NCBI GenBank assembly: GCA_041394265.1 | Contig: JAWKIO010000005.1 | Span: forward strand, 3,286,001-3,350,000 | Length of the DNA stretch: 64,000 nucleotides | Source of the DNA: Acidimicrobiales bacterium | GTDB taxonomy: Bacteria; Actinomycetota; Acidimicrobiia; Acidimicrobiales; SZUA-35 | Direction: 5' to 3' | In this document: positions 1 through 11,920 of the stretch, piece by piece | Layout: the number at the start of each line of letters is the position of its first letter | Numbering within the stretch: position 1 is the first letter of the stretch | Notes under the pieces: model-generated | Seen by the model: only the letters and a program-made list of their open reading frames with translations | Databases searched by the model: none | What the model was told of the DNA's origin: nothing | Position numbers and translations under genes: made by a program

Positions 1-2
1 AT

Positions 3-389
3 TGGGGACCGGTCGACAGCGAGGGTGGGCGAGCCGACGCGATCGCCCGTCGGATCCACGACTCGATCGACAGCATCGCATCGAGTCCGGAGTTCTGGCG
101 GCTGGGCCTGATGCTGGCGCTCGAGCGGCAGGACGTGGAACCGACGGCGCGTCGACGCTTCATCGAGATCCGGGCGATGGTGCTCGACGACCTCGCCGAG
201 TTCTGGCGTCGGGCACTGCCGGAACGGGCGGTGGCGACACCCGAGGCGCCGCGGTTGCTGGCCTCGTTCACGATGGCGGCGGCCGATGGGATCTTCGTCG
301 CGGCGCAATCCGAGGACGACGTCGACCTGTCGGCCTTGGCGGATCTGCTTGCTGCGTCACTCGAAGCCGCAGCTCAACGGCTGACTTGA
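3..389 (+). CDS. TetR-family regulator, C-terminal part (cut by left edge)
   Basis: The reading frame is open from the left edge to a TGA at 387-389, so only about 128 C-terminal residues are present. The helical, Leu/Ala-rich sequence (SPEFWRLGLMLALERQ, then a helix ending in AAAQRLT) resembles the ligand-binding dimerisation domain of TetR regulators; the DNA-binding helix-turn-helix would lie outside the window. It runs in the same direction as the hydroxylase that follows about 100 bp later, and could be its local regulator. The family call rests on general pattern only, without the diagnostic N-terminus. Confidence 0.6.
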   Translation, partial: WGPVDSEGGRADAIARRIHDSIDSIASSPEFWRLGLMLALERQDVEPTARRRFIEIRAMVLDDLAEFWRRALPERAVATPEAPRLLASFTMAAADGIFVAAQSEDDVDLSALADLLAASLEAAAQRLT

Positions 390-495
390 CGTTGGCCCTT
401 GCGGCCGTTCGGCGGGCGAACTAGACATTCGACTCGCTGTAGTGATCGCTACGGTGAAGTTCGACGCCGAAGGAACGGCGAGACAGGGGACCGTC

Positions 496-1959
496 ATGGG
501 CGCACGTACAGGTGCGGAGTATCTGGCCGGTTTGGCTGCGACCGATCGCGACGTCTGGGTCGACGGGGAGCGGATCGACGATGTCGCGTCGCATCCCAAA
601 CTGGCGGGCGGCGCTGCCTCGTTGGCCGCCCAGTTCGACCGTCAGCACACCTACGCCGACGAGTGCTTGATCCCCGACCCGGAAACCGGCGAGCCCATCA
701 GCATCAGCCACATGATCCCCCGGTCGAAGGACGACCTCCGCCGTCGCCACGTGGGCCTCCTTCGACTCACCGAGGGAACCTCCGGCCTGATGGGTCGCAC
801 GCCCGACTACATGAACATGAAGTTCTCGGGCTTCGCATCGGCACCGTGGGTGTGGGCCGGCGCCGATGGCTCGCGGCAGCAACACGCCGACAATCTGGTC
901 GCCTATCAGAAGCGCCTGGCTCGACAGGACATCGCACTGACCCACACCATCATCCAGCCGACGATCGACAAGCGGACCGACGGGCGGATCCTCGACAACA
1001 AGGTCACCATCCACAAGGTCGGCGAGACCGACGAGGGCATCGTCGTTCGCGGTGCGCGGGTGCTGGCGACGCTGGCGCCCTTCGCCGACGAGACCACCGT
1101 CTACCCGGCGCTGCCGATTCCGCCTGGCGCCGACGACTACGCCCTTGCCTTCGCCATCCCGCTCGACACGCCCGGCCTGAAGTTCTTGTGCCGCGACTCG
1201 ATGTCGTCGTCCGGTCGGCCGGCGTTCGACCAGCCGCTGTCGTCGCGCTTCGACGAGCAGGACGCCTTCTGCATCTTCGACGACGTGGTGGTCCCGTGGG
1301 ATCGGATCTTCATCGACGGCGACGTCGATGTGTACAACTCGATCCAGCAGACCGGCTACGCGATCAACATGACCAGCCAGTCGACCACCCGGGCGCTGGC
1401 CAAGCTGCAGTTCGCCTACGGACTGGCCTGTCGCATGGCCGAGATGATCGGCGATCACAGCCCGTCGACGGTCGACATGCTCGGCGAGATCGCCTGCTAC
1501 GTCGAGGTCACCCGCTCGGCGCTCGAGTTGTCGATCGAGCAGGGCTTCGAAAGGGAGCAGGACGGTGTCTGGTTCCCCGACGGCCGACCCCTCAACCCGA
1601 TGCGGGCGCTGCTCGCCACGTGGATGCCACGAGTCGCCGAGATCATCACGCTCATCGGCAGCCACAACCTGCTGACCACGCCGACCAAGCAGCAGCTCGA
1701 CGATCCGGCGTTGCGGCCCCTGATCGACGAAACCCTCTACGGTGCCGACGACGTGAACGCGCTCGACCGGGCGGCCCTCTTCCGGATGGCGTGGGACTTC
1801 GTCGGATCGGGCCTGGCCGGTCGTGGCTTCCTCTACGAGCGCTTTTATCTCACGTCCGCGGCGCGGAACCGAAATATGATGCACAACGTCTTCGCCGACA
1901 AAGCCCGTCCGGCCGAGCTCGTCGACCAGATGTTGGGACTCCCCGACCGGTCGGCCTGA
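496..1959 (+). CDS. 4-hydroxyphenylacetate 3-hydroxylase-type flavin monooxygenase (HpaB family)
   Basis: The 487-residue product has the HpaB/4-hydroxybutyryl-CoA-dehydratase fold sequence pattern: N-terminal RTGAEYLAGL, the central TPDYMNMKFSGF region, RDSMSSSGRPAFDQPLSSRF, the FDDVVVPWDRIF segment and a C-terminal helical part. Members are the FADH2-using oxygenase component of two-component hydroxylases and ortho-hydroxylate phenols. I chose ATG 496 because AGGGGA lies just upstream; an in-frame ATG-like start at 442 adds 18 residues that do not resemble the family. No flavin reductase is visible next to it, so FADH2 must come from elsewhere. The exact phenolic substrate is not deducible. 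Confidence 0.85.
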   Translation: MGARTGAEYLAGLAATDRDVWVDGERIDDVASHPKLAGGAASLAAQFDRQHTYADECLIPDPETGEPISISHMIPRSKDDLRRRHVGLLRLTEGTSGLMGRTPDYMNMKFSGFASAPWVWAGADGSRQQHADNLVAYQKRLARQDIALTHTIIQPTIDKRTDGRILDNKVTIHKVGETDEGIVVRGARVLATLAPFADETTVYPALPIPPGADDYALAFAIPLDTPGLKFLCRDSMSSSGRPAFDQPLSSRFDEQDAFCIFDDVVVPWDRIFIDGDVDVYNSIQQTGYAINMTSQSTTRALAKLQFAYGLACRMAEMIGDHSPSTVDMLGEIACYVEVTRSALELSIEQGFEREQDGVWFPDGRPLNPMRALLATWMPRVAEIITLIGSHNLLTTPTKQQLDDPALRPLIDETLYGADDVNALDRAALFRMAWDFVGSGLAGRGFLYERFYLTSAARNRNMMHNVFADKARPAELVDQMLGLPDRSA

Positions 1960-2019
1960 GCAGGGGCCGCCGCTGGTTGGTTCACAGGGGACAAATCTCG
2001 ACCAGCCAGCGGAGGCCTC

Positions 2020-2346
2020 ATGACCACCATCTATCGAGCCGTCGTGCGAGGCCAGTTCGCCGACCTCGACGACGCCCACCGGACCGAGTTGCGGGCGCAC
2101 GCGGCCGAGCACGACTACTTCCACTCGGCGTTCACCAAGGACGGCACCTTCACCTACGACGAGCAGGTCGTGTCGTTCAATCTCCGCTACGAGCTGCGCT
2201 TCCCATCCGACGCCGACGACGCCAGCTCGGCGGCCGCCGAGCAATCGGCACTCGAACGGGCCAAACGATTCCTCGATGCCGAGGGGCTCGGCTACAAACG
2301 GTTGCGGGCGAACGTCACCGACATGGCGTCGATGTGGCGAGACTGA
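2020..2346 (+). CDS. DUF6204-type small protein
   Basis: This 108-residue soluble protein begins MTTIYRAVVRGQF and contains AHAAEHDYFHSAFTKDGTF and TYDEQVVSFNLRYELRF, which I recognise as the pattern of the actinobacterial DUF6204 family. A GGAGG ribosome site precedes the ATG. It sits 60 bp after the HpaB-type hydroxylase on the same strand and is probably co-transcribed. No function is established for the family; there are no obvious catalytic residues, signal peptide or membrane segments. Confidence 0.7.
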   Translation: MTTIYRAVVRGQFADLDDAHRTELRAHAAEHDYFHSAFTKDGTFTYDEQVVSFNLRYELRFPSDADDASSAAAEQSALERAKRFLDAEGLGYKRLRANVTDMASMWRD

Positions 2347-2360
2347 GCTCGCTCACGTGA

Positions 2361-3038
2361 TCAGTCGAAACCGACGAAGCTGACGTCGCTGTCGACCGGC
2401 ACTCGCCGTGACACCACATGGTTGGCCACGAACTCGTCGTTCGGATACCCCATGGCGACGCAGGTCATGATCACCTCGTTCTCGGGGATGTTGGCGTGTT
2501 CTCGCACGACTGACGACTGCATGATGCCTTGACCGTTGATCACGCAGCCAAGGCCTTTGGAAGTGGCGGCCAACACCAATCCGTAGGTGGCGGCGCCGCA
2601 GTCGAAGTGGGCAATGGTGTCGTCGGCCAACTCGGCGTCGATCGTGACGACGACCGACACCGGCGCGTCGAACTGGCGGAAGCCGCGCATGACCCAGTCC
2701 TGCCGGCGCTCTTTGTCGTCGCGCTCGATGCCCATCGCCTCGAACAGTTGCACGGCGATCTCGATCTGGCGCTCGCGGTGGACGCCCTGGTAGCCGTGGC
2801 CTGACATCTTGATCTCACGGTCGACGGCGGCACCCGCCAACATGCGCTCGGTGTTGCCCTTGCGGATCGCTTCCAGCGGTGCACCGGTGACCACGTGGAA
2901 GTTCCAGGGTTGGGTGTTCATCGACGACGGCGCCCGCTTGGCGATGGCGACGATCTCGGCCATCAGCTCCTGTGGCACCGGATCGGGCTTGTACCCGCGG
3001 GTGCTGCGACGTTGGGAAACCAGCTGTTCGAAGTCCAT
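2361..3038 (-). CDS. nitroreductase-family FMN oxidoreductase
   Basis: 225 residues with the nitroreductase N-terminus QRRSTRGYKPDPVP (phosphate-binding Arg-Arg-Ser) followed by KRAPSSMNTQPWNFHVV, the family's FMN-contacting Ser-x-x-Asn-x-Gln-Pro-W motif, and a C-terminal VANHVVSRRVP. Such enzymes are FMN homodimers that reduce nitro groups, quinones or enones with NAD(P)H. It ends 15 bp from the convergent DUF6204 gene and starts 26 bp downstream of acdS on the same strand, so the two may be co-transcribed. Substrate unknown. Confidence 0.88.
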   Translation of the reverse strand: MDFEQLVSQRRSTRGYKPDPVPQELMAEIVAIAKRAPSSMNTQPWNFHVVTGAPLEAIRKGNTERMLAGAAVDREIKMSGHGYQGVHRERQIEIAVQLFEAMGIERDDKERRQDWVMRGFRQFDAPVSVVVTIDAELADDTIAHFDCGAATYGLVLAATSKGLGCVINGQGIMQSSVVREHANIPENEVIMTCVAMGYPNDEFVANHVVSRRVPVDSDVSFVGFD

Positions 3039-3063
3039 CGCCGGACCCTAGTGCGAGCGGCGT

Positions 3064-4107
3064 TCAGTGCGAGAGTTCACGCTCGGGGGAGCCGAGGCCC
3101 GGGAAACCGGCGTATGCCGGCAGCGCGGGTTGACCGCCGAGGTGGCAGTAGAGCACGCGCGAGCCGGCGGGGATCTCGCCGCTGCGGATCATCCCGATGA
3201 GACCGGCCATCGACTTGCCCTCGTAGACGGGGTCGGTGAGCATGCCCTCGGTACGAGCGGCGAGGTGGATGGCCTCGACGGTGCCGGCATCGGGTACGCC
3301 GTAGGCCGGACCCTCGTAGCCGCTGATGATGGTGATCTCGTCGTCGCGCAGCGGTCGACCGAGCTCGATCAGCTCGGCGGTGTTGGTGGCGATCCGGGTG
3401 ACCTGCTCGACGGTCTGGTCGAGGGTCCCCGATGCGTCGATGCCGATGACCTTTCGGCCGGGTCGGTCGGAGATGGCGAACCCGGCGATCATGCCGGCGT
3501 GGCTGGAGCCGGTGACGGTGCAGACGATGATGGTGTCGAAGAACGTGTCGAGTTCGGCTTCCTGCTGTTCGACCTCGACCGCCCAGTTCGCGAAGCCGAG
3601 GCCACCGAGTCGGTGGTCGGAGGCGCCGGCGGGAATGGCGTAGGGCGTGCCGCCGGCCTCGACCACCGACTCGAGGGCGCGCTTCCAGCTGTCGCGAAAG
3701 CCGATGTCGAAGCCGGCGGGATCGACCCGGACGTCGCCACCCATGATCCGAGTGAGCTGGATGTTGCCCACCTTGTCGTAGACCATGTCGTTGTAGTCGA
3801 CCCATCCCTCCTGCACGGTCACGGCCTTGAGCCCGAGGTGGCAGGCGACGCCGGTGACCTGGCGGGTGTGGTTCGACTGGATGCCGCCGATCGACACGAG
3901 CGTGTCGCAGCCGGTGTCGAGGGCATCGGCGGCGAGGTACTCGAGCTTGCGCACCTTGTTGCCACCGAAGGCGATGCCCGAATTGCAGTCCTCTCGCTTG
4001 GCCCAGATCTCGACCTCGCCGCCGAGGGCGGCGCTCAGTCGGGGGAGCGGGTGGATCGGCGAGGGGCCGAAGAGGAGGGGTTCGCGGCGGAAGTCGGCGA
4101 GTGGCAT
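3064..4107 (-). CDS. acdS: 1-aminocyclopropane-1-carboxylate (ACC) deaminase
   Basis: PLP enzyme that splits ACC into 2-oxobutyrate and ammonia. The 347 residues align with the well-studied Pseudomonas enzyme almost position for position: the PLP lysine is K51 (GGNKVRKLEYL), S78 lies in GGIQSNHTRQV, and the tyrosine/glutamate pair that separates true ACC deaminases from D-cysteine desulfhydrases is present (Tyr269 in GPAYG and Tyr295-Glu296 in DPVYEGKS). The gene is divergent from a FadR-type GntR regulator 66 bp away, with a palindromic operator in the gap, so the regulator probably controls it. True ACC deaminase therefore seems more likely than D-cysteine desulfhydrase. Confidence 0.92.
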   Translation of the reverse strand: MPLADFRREPLLFGPSPIHPLPRLSAALGGEVEIWAKREDCNSGIAFGGNKVRKLEYLAADALDTGCDTLVSIGGIQSNHTRQVTGVACHLGLKAVTVQEGWVDYNDMVYDKVGNIQLTRIMGGDVRVDPAGFDIGFRDSWKRALESVVEAGGTPYAIPAGASDHRLGGLGFANWAVEVEQQEAELDTFFDTIIVCTVTGSSHAGMIAGFAISDRPGRKVIGIDASGTLDQTVEQVTRIATNTAELIELGRPLRDDEITIISGYEGPAYGVPDAGTVEAIHLAARTEGMLTDPVYEGKSMAGLIGMIRSGEIPAGSRVLYCHLGGQPALPAYAGFPGLGSPERELSH

Positions 4108-4154
4108 GGTGCTCCGATCGATGGTGCCACCCGGTGCCGGGCGGCGATCGTAGA

Positions 4155-4166
4155 ATCGTATACGAT
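4155..4166. promoter_or_regulatory. GntR (FadR-type) operator palindrome
   Basis: ATCGTATACGAT is a perfect 12-bp palindrome between the divergent acdS (start 4107) and GntR gene (start 4174). It contains TCGTATACGA, which fits the FadR-subfamily operator consensus TNGT-(N)-ACNA. Its position 8 bp before the regulator's ATG would let one dimer repress both genes. The match is seen directly; binding is inferred. Confidence 0.75.
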
Positions 4167-4173
4167 CCTTGCC

Positions 4174-4797
4174 ATGTCAACGGTCGACCTCGTCCAGCAG
4201 GCGGTGATGCGCGATCTGGTGCGAGGTGCGCTGTCGCCGGGTTCTTGGGTACGACAAGACGAGTTGGCCGAACGCCTCGGTGTCAGCAAGATCCCGGTTC
4301 GTGAGGCCTTACAGCGGTTGACGGCACTCGGTCTGCTGCGAATCGAGCCCAACCGCGGCGTCGTGGTGCCAACGCTCTCGGCCGACGAGGCAGAAGAGAA
4401 CTACTCGCTGCGACGAGCGATTGAGCCCGTCCTGCTGAAGCGAGCGATGCGGGCAATCTCGATCGTCGACCTGGCCGAGGCCGAGCTCGCGCTCGCCACA
4501 GGATCGGTGCCGACGATGTCATCGACCGAGCAGAACTGGGCATTTCATCGTGCGTTGTATCGGGCATCGGGCTGGGATCGCGGCCTCGCCATGGCCGAGA
4601 TCTTGCACGCCAGCGTTGCGCCGTATGTCGAGCTCTACACCGACGGACTCGGCGGCAACGACGCCTCCCAGGCCGAGCATCGAGCGCTGCTCGATGCCGC
4701 CCGTGAGGGAAATGTCAGAGCTGCGAACGGCCTCCTGCTGCGCCACCTCGACAATGCCGCCGCTGCCCTCCTCGATTACCTCGACACCGACGAATAG
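4174..4797 (+). CDS. GntR-family transcriptional regulator, FadR (FCD) subfamily
   Basis: 207 residues. The N-terminal winged helix contains LVRGALSPGSWVRQDELAERLGVSKIPVREALQRL, the standard GntR recognition region (residues about 12-47), and LRIEPNRGVVV forms the wing. The C-terminal half (SLRRAIEPVLLKRA, FHRALYRASG, EHRALLDAAREG) is the all-helical FCD effector domain with its FHRAL metal/ligand histidine. I chose the ATG at 4174, which begins the conserved domain. Divergent to acdS with a FadR-like operator between them; it most likely senses ACC, 2-oxobutyrate or a related amino acid and autoregulates. Confidence 0.9.
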   Translation: MSTVDLVQQAVMRDLVRGALSPGSWVRQDELAERLGVSKIPVREALQRLTALGLLRIEPNRGVVVPTLSADEAEENYSLRRAIEPVLLKRAMRAISIVDLAEAELALATGSVPTMSSTEQNWAFHRALYRASGWDRGLAMAEILHASVAPYVELYTDGLGGNDASQAEHRALLDAAREGNVRAANGLLLRHLDNAAAALLDYLDTDE

Positions 4798-4819
4798 CCG
4801 GCACCAAGGCGTCGCTGCT

Positions 4820-5824
4820 TCAGCTGGTCGGTGCGTAGCTGACGAGCGTCTTCATGTAGTTGGTGCGCTCGAAGGCGCTCGGGTCGGGAACGTTCGCCTG
4901 GCTGACGCTGCCGCGAGCCTGGTCGATCGAGTCGTAGCCGTGGTCACCGAGCCAACACTCGACCCCGGCGAGAACGTGTGTGAGGTGTTCAGGGCCGTGG
5001 TGGAGGAGGGCGGACGCCATCATCGTGACGTCGGCGCCGGCGAGGATGAGTTTGATGACGCCGTCGGCGTCGTGCACGCCGGTGGTGGCGGCGAGGTCGA
5101 CATCGACCCGGCCCCGCAGGATCGCCATCCAGCGCAGCACTAGCCGCATCTCGGCCGGGGTGCTGAGGACCAGGTTGGGCACGACCTCCAGCGTGTCGAG
5201 ATCGATGTCGGGCTGGTAGAAGCGGTTGAACAGCACGACCCCGTCGGCGCCAACCTCGGCCAACTGCCGCACCATGTTGCCGGTCGAGCTGAAGAAGGGG
5301 CCGATCTTCACTGCGAGGGGGATGTCGATGCTCGCTCGAACGCTCTCGACGAGGAGCAGGTAGCGGCGCTCCATGTCGGCGGCTCGCAGGTCGGGGTCGG
5401 CCGCGACGTGGTACACGTTCAGCTCGATGGCGTCGGCGCCTTCGTCCTGGAGCTCGGTCGCATAGTGAACCCAGCCACCATCGGAGGTGCCGTTGAGGCT
5501 GGCGATGACCGGGATACGAAGCGCCTTCTTGGCCTCGATCAACAGGTCGAGGTAACGGTCCGAGCCCGTGTTGTAGGTGTCGAGTGACGGGAAGTAGCCG
5601 TCGTTGCTCTCCGGGCTCAGCGACGAGCCATAGGAGGCGCCATGCTCGAGCAGGTCGAGGTCGTGCTCGACCTGTTCCTCGAACAGCGACGGCAACACGA
5701 CGGCCGATGCGCCCGCCGCTTCGAGCTGGAGGAGTGACTCGAGCGATCCGGTCATCGGCGACGACGAGGCGACGATGGGATGGGCCAGTTCGAGGCCCAG
5801 GTAGGTGGTGGTGAGGTCGGTCAT
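4820..5824 (-). CDS. dihydroorotate dehydrogenase-like flavoprotein
   Basis: 334 residues starting MTDLTTTYLGLELAHPIVASSSP, the TIM-barrel FMN fold of the class 1 DHOD/PreA group. LAVKIGPFFSS carries the strand with the FMN lysine, and DGVVLFNRFYQPDID matches the 'dihydroorotate dehydrogenase-like protein' family rather than true PyrD. The ATG at 5824 lies one base after the nifJ stop codon (5826-5828), so translation is coupled to the pyruvate:ferredoxin oxidoreductase. Biosynthetic PyrD function is unlikely given this context; an electron-transfer role with PFOR or ferredoxin is an inference. Confidence 0.82.
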   Translation of the reverse strand: MTDLTTTYLGLELAHPIVASSSPMTGSLESLLQLEAAGASAVVLPSLFEEQVEHDLDLLEHGASYGSSLSPESNDGYFPSLDTYNTGSDRYLDLLIEAKKALRIPVIASLNGTSDGGWVHYATELQDEGADAIELNVYHVAADPDLRAADMERRYLLLVESVRASIDIPLAVKIGPFFSSTGNMVRQLAEVGADGVVLFNRFYQPDIDLDTLEVVPNLVLSTPAEMRLVLRWMAILRGRVDVDLAATTGVHDADGVIKLILAGADVTMMASALLHHGPEHLTHVLAGVECWLGDHGYDSIDQARGSVSQANVPDPSAFERTNYMKTLVSYAPTS

Positions 5825-5825
5825 C

Positions 5826-9458
<3,633 letters not shown>

Positions 9459-9553
9459 CGTTCGGTCTTCTTTCGTTCGGACCTTGGACTCTGGCACCCA
9501 CTCGCCATGTCAGGTTCACTTCGGGAGAACCCAAGCGAGAGCGAGGAGTTGCC

Positions 9554-10009
9554 ATGCAAGAGGGCAGTGGGGAGATCGACACCGATTCGATCAACACCGT
9601 GGCGATCGACATCGTCAATCGGATGGGCGTGATCGACGAGGCGACCTGCCTCGAGCTGATCACGTCGACGCCGATCGGTCGTGTGGGATTCATGAGCGAC
9701 GGCGCACCGTTGGTGCTGCCGGTCAACTTCGCCTGGCACGAAGGAGCGGTGGTGTTCCGCACCCTCGAGGGGGTGAAGATGGCGGCGGCCGCCGAAGGCC
9801 AGGCCGTGTGCTTCGAGGTCGACCAGTGGGACGCACAGACGAAGACGGGCTGGAGCGTGGTGGTCCGTGGCCAGGCCGCCGAAGTGACCGGCTGGGCCGA
9901 GATCGAGCAACTCGAGAACATCGGACTCACCCCATGGTCTCGGGAGAAGTGGCGCAGACTGTGGGTGAAGATCGTGCCAACCGAGATCAGCGGGCGAGTG
10001 CTGCGCTGA
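9554..10009 (+). CDS. pyridoxamine 5'-phosphate oxidase-like flavin-binding protein
   Basis: 151 residues with the split-barrel pattern LITSTPIGRVGFMSDGAPLVLPVNF, VVFRTLEGVKMAAA and ...VVVRGQAAEV, typical of PNPOx-like FMN or F420-binding proteins (flavin-nucleotide-binding group). A GAGGAG site precedes ATG 9554. Divergent from nifJ, with 95 bp between them that must hold both promoters. Without the substrate-specific residues of PdxH it is unlikely to make PLP; a flavin- or F420-dependent reductase role is possible but unproven. Confidence 0.8.
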   Translation: MQEGSGEIDTDSINTVAIDIVNRMGVIDEATCLELITSTPIGRVGFMSDGAPLVLPVNFAWHEGAVVFRTLEGVKMAAAAEGQAVCFEVDQWDAQTKTGWSVVVRGQAAEVTGWAEIEQLENIGLTPWSREKWRRLWVKIVPTEISGRVLR

Positions 10010-10089
10010 GGCGGTTGTCGCTGAGATCGGCACGTGGTTCCTTCTTCCGAGATGATGCGATCATCGTCTCGGAGCGACCCCCCGGTCAC

Positions 10090-10106
10090 CAGGGCCGAAG
10101 GCCCTG
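10090..10106. terminator. GC-rich hairpin after the PNPOx-like gene
   Basis: A perfect 7-bp stem CAGGGCC/GGCCCTG with a GAA loop lies 80 bp after the stop at 10009 and about 100 bp before the antiporter subunit gene. There is no U-run, which is common for hairpins in GC-rich actinobacteria. A terminator is plausible but not certain. Confidence 0.4.
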
Positions 10107-10212
10107 AAACGGCGCTGGCCCGAAGTTCTGCGAAACGGTTGCCAGTTCGAAGGACTGCGGTGAGCACCGCCCGACCGGCCGCGGACCGCCGGTTCCTGCC
10201 AGACTCCTCGTC

Positions 10213-10695
10213 ATGAGCGAGGTGCGTGAAACCAGGTTGCCCGGGGTCGGGGTCCGACACGAGTTCGACACCGAGGCCGGTGATCGGGTCGGGGTGGTGG
10301 TCCACCGTGACGGACGGCGTGAGATCGTCACCTACGACCGTGTCGACCCCGACGCGTGCTCGTCCTTGCTCGTGCTGTCGAGCAGCGACACTCGCACGAT
10401 GGCGGATCTCCTCGGTGCCAGCCAGGTCACCGAGGCCGTGACGGCGATGCGACACGACATCAAGGGTCTGTCGATCGAGTGGATCGAGGTGTTGGCGTCC
10501 TCGCCTGCGGCCGGGATCTCGATCGGGCAAGGCCAGTATCGGGCCCGCACGGGTGCTTCGATCGTCGCCGTCCTGCGCGACGACCAGACCGTTCCTGCTC
10601 CCGAACCCGACTTCGTGCTCGAGGCTCGCGACGTCGCCGTGGCCGTCGGGACGAGCGACGGGCTGGCGGCGCTGCGGGCGCTGCTTGCTCGATGA
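10213..10695 (+). CDS. KhtT-like regulatory subunit of a cation:proton antiporter
   Basis: 160 residues. The N-terminal half (ETRLPGVGVRHEFDTEAGDRVGVVVHRDGRREI) matches the antiporter regulatory subunit family, and residues about 85-160 form a TrkA-C (RCK_C) domain (SIGQGQYRARTGASIVAVLRDDQ, then PDFVLEARDVAVAVGT). TrkA-C domains bind nucleotides such as c-di-AMP and gate potassium export. It is followed 28 bp later by the membrane antiporter, mirroring the Bacillus KhtT-KhtU pair, so the two probably form one K+/H+ antiporter at the cytoplasmic face. Confidence 0.85.
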   Translation: MSEVRETRLPGVGVRHEFDTEAGDRVGVVVHRDGRREIVTYDRVDPDACSSLLVLSSSDTRTMADLLGASQVTEAVTAMRHDIKGLSIEWIEVLASSPAAGISIGQGQYRARTGASIVAVLRDDQTVPAPEPDFVLEARDVAVAVGTSDGLAALRALLAR

Positions 10696-10723
10696 CGCCG
10701 GGCGCTCACTGGGAGCTGGTTCC

Positions 10724-11920
10724 GTGATCGTTGCCGCCGGGAGCGCCGAGGCCGCCCTTGCGTTCGTCGAGATCGGCGCCACGGCACTCGGTCTGGCCGT
10801 CTTGGCTCGCCTGGCCGAACGGCTCGGGATCACCGCCGTACCGCTGTACCTCCTCGCCGGTCTGGCGCTCGGTGAAGGTGGACTCGTCCAACTCGACGTG
10901 AGCGAATCGTTCATTTCGCTCGTCGCCGAGATCGGTGTGCTCTTGCTGCTCTTCACCCTGGGGTTGGAGTACTCCGATGTCGAGCTTCGCGAGGGTTTGC
11001 GAACGGGAATCGGCACCGGGATCGTCGACATGTTGGCCAACGCGCTCCCCGGTGTCGCCCTCGGACTGCTGCTCGGCTGGTCACCGCTCGCGGCGGCGTT
11101 GCTCGGCGGTGCCACCTGGGTCAGCTCGTCGGGTGTGGTCTCGAAGGTGCTCGTCGACCTGGGGCGGATCGGCTATCGGGAGACACCCGCCGTCCTGAAC
11201 GTATTGGTGATCGAGGACCTGGCAATGGCGGTGTACCTGCCGGTGGTGGCGGCGCTGATCGTTGGCGGCACGCTGCTGGCGACGCTCACGAGCGTGGCGG
11301 TCGCCCTGCTCGTGGTGACGGTGTTCCTGCTCGCTGCCCTGCGATACGGGAAGTGGTTGAGCGATGCGCTGATCGGCGGAAGCGACGAATCGTTGCTGCT
11401 TGCGGTGTTCGGCGTCACGCTGCTCATTGCCGGCGTCGCCCAGCAGCTGGAGGTATCCGGCGCGATCGGGGCGTTCCTGGTCGGGCTCGCGCTGTCGGGC
11501 AAGGCCGAGGAGCGCGCCATGGGCTTGATCTCGCCGCTTCGTGATCTGTTCGCCGCCATCTTCTTCCTGTTCTTCTCCTTCCAGGTCGACCCGGCCGATC
11601 TGGTCGGCGCGGCACTGCCGGCCATCGGGCTCGTGATCGTGACCGGCGCCACCAAGATGCTCACCGGCTGGGTTGCGGCCGGGCGGATCGGCGCGGGACG
11701 CAAGGGCAAGCTCCGTGCCGGGGCAACGCTCATCGCTCGAGGTGAGTTCTCGATCGTCATTGCTGCGCTCGGCGCCGGACTCGCCGACGGACCGGAGCTC
11801 GGTGCCCTCGTGGCCGGCTATGTGCTGCTCTCGGCGATCGCCGGCCCGCTCGCCGCCAAGTTCGTGGACCGGACGCCACGGTCGGGTGCGGCCTCCGCTC
11901 TCGCAGTCACGCGCGCCTGA
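10724..11920 (+). CDS. Kef/KhtU-type monovalent cation:proton antiporter (CPA2)
   Basis: 398-residue integral membrane protein with about 12 hydrophobic segments. Motifs of the Kef/CPA2 family are seen: LLLLFTLGLEYSDVELR in the first third and GAFLVGLALSGKAEE in the second half, with LLIAGVAQQLEVSGAIGAF preceding it. The GTG at 10724 has GGGAGC upstream and lies 28 bp after the KhtT-like gene; longer in-frame starts would overlap that gene deeply. It lacks a C-terminal RCK domain, consistent with regulation by the separate subunit. The 3' end overlaps the convergent ribokinase gene by 14 bp. Confidence 0.88.
   Translation: MIVAAGSAEAALAFVEIGATALGLAVLARLAERLGITAVPLYLLAGLALGEGGLVQLDVSESFISLVAEIGVLLLLFTLGLEYSDVELREGLRTGIGTGIVDMLANALPGVALGLLLGWSPLAAALLGGATWVSSSGVVSKVLVDLGRIGYRETPAVLNVLVIEDLAMAVYLPVVAALIVGGTLLATLTSVAVALLVVTVFLLAALRYGKWLSDALIGGSDESLLLAVFGVTLLIAGVAQQLEVSGAIGAFLVGLALSGKAEERAMGLISPLRDLFAAIFFLFFSFQVDPADLVGAALPAIGLVIVTGATKMLTGWVAAGRIGAGRKGKLRAGATLIARGEFSIVIAALGAGLADGPELGALVAGYVLLSAIAGPLAAKFVDRTPRSGAASALAVTRA

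Noticed and set aside
399..2360. Long open frames on both strands over the HpaB-type gene (plus 653 codons, minus 607 codons)
   Set aside because: Arg/Gly- and His-rich translations without family resemblance; they are frame shadows of the HpaB-type and DUF6204 genes in GC-rich DNA.
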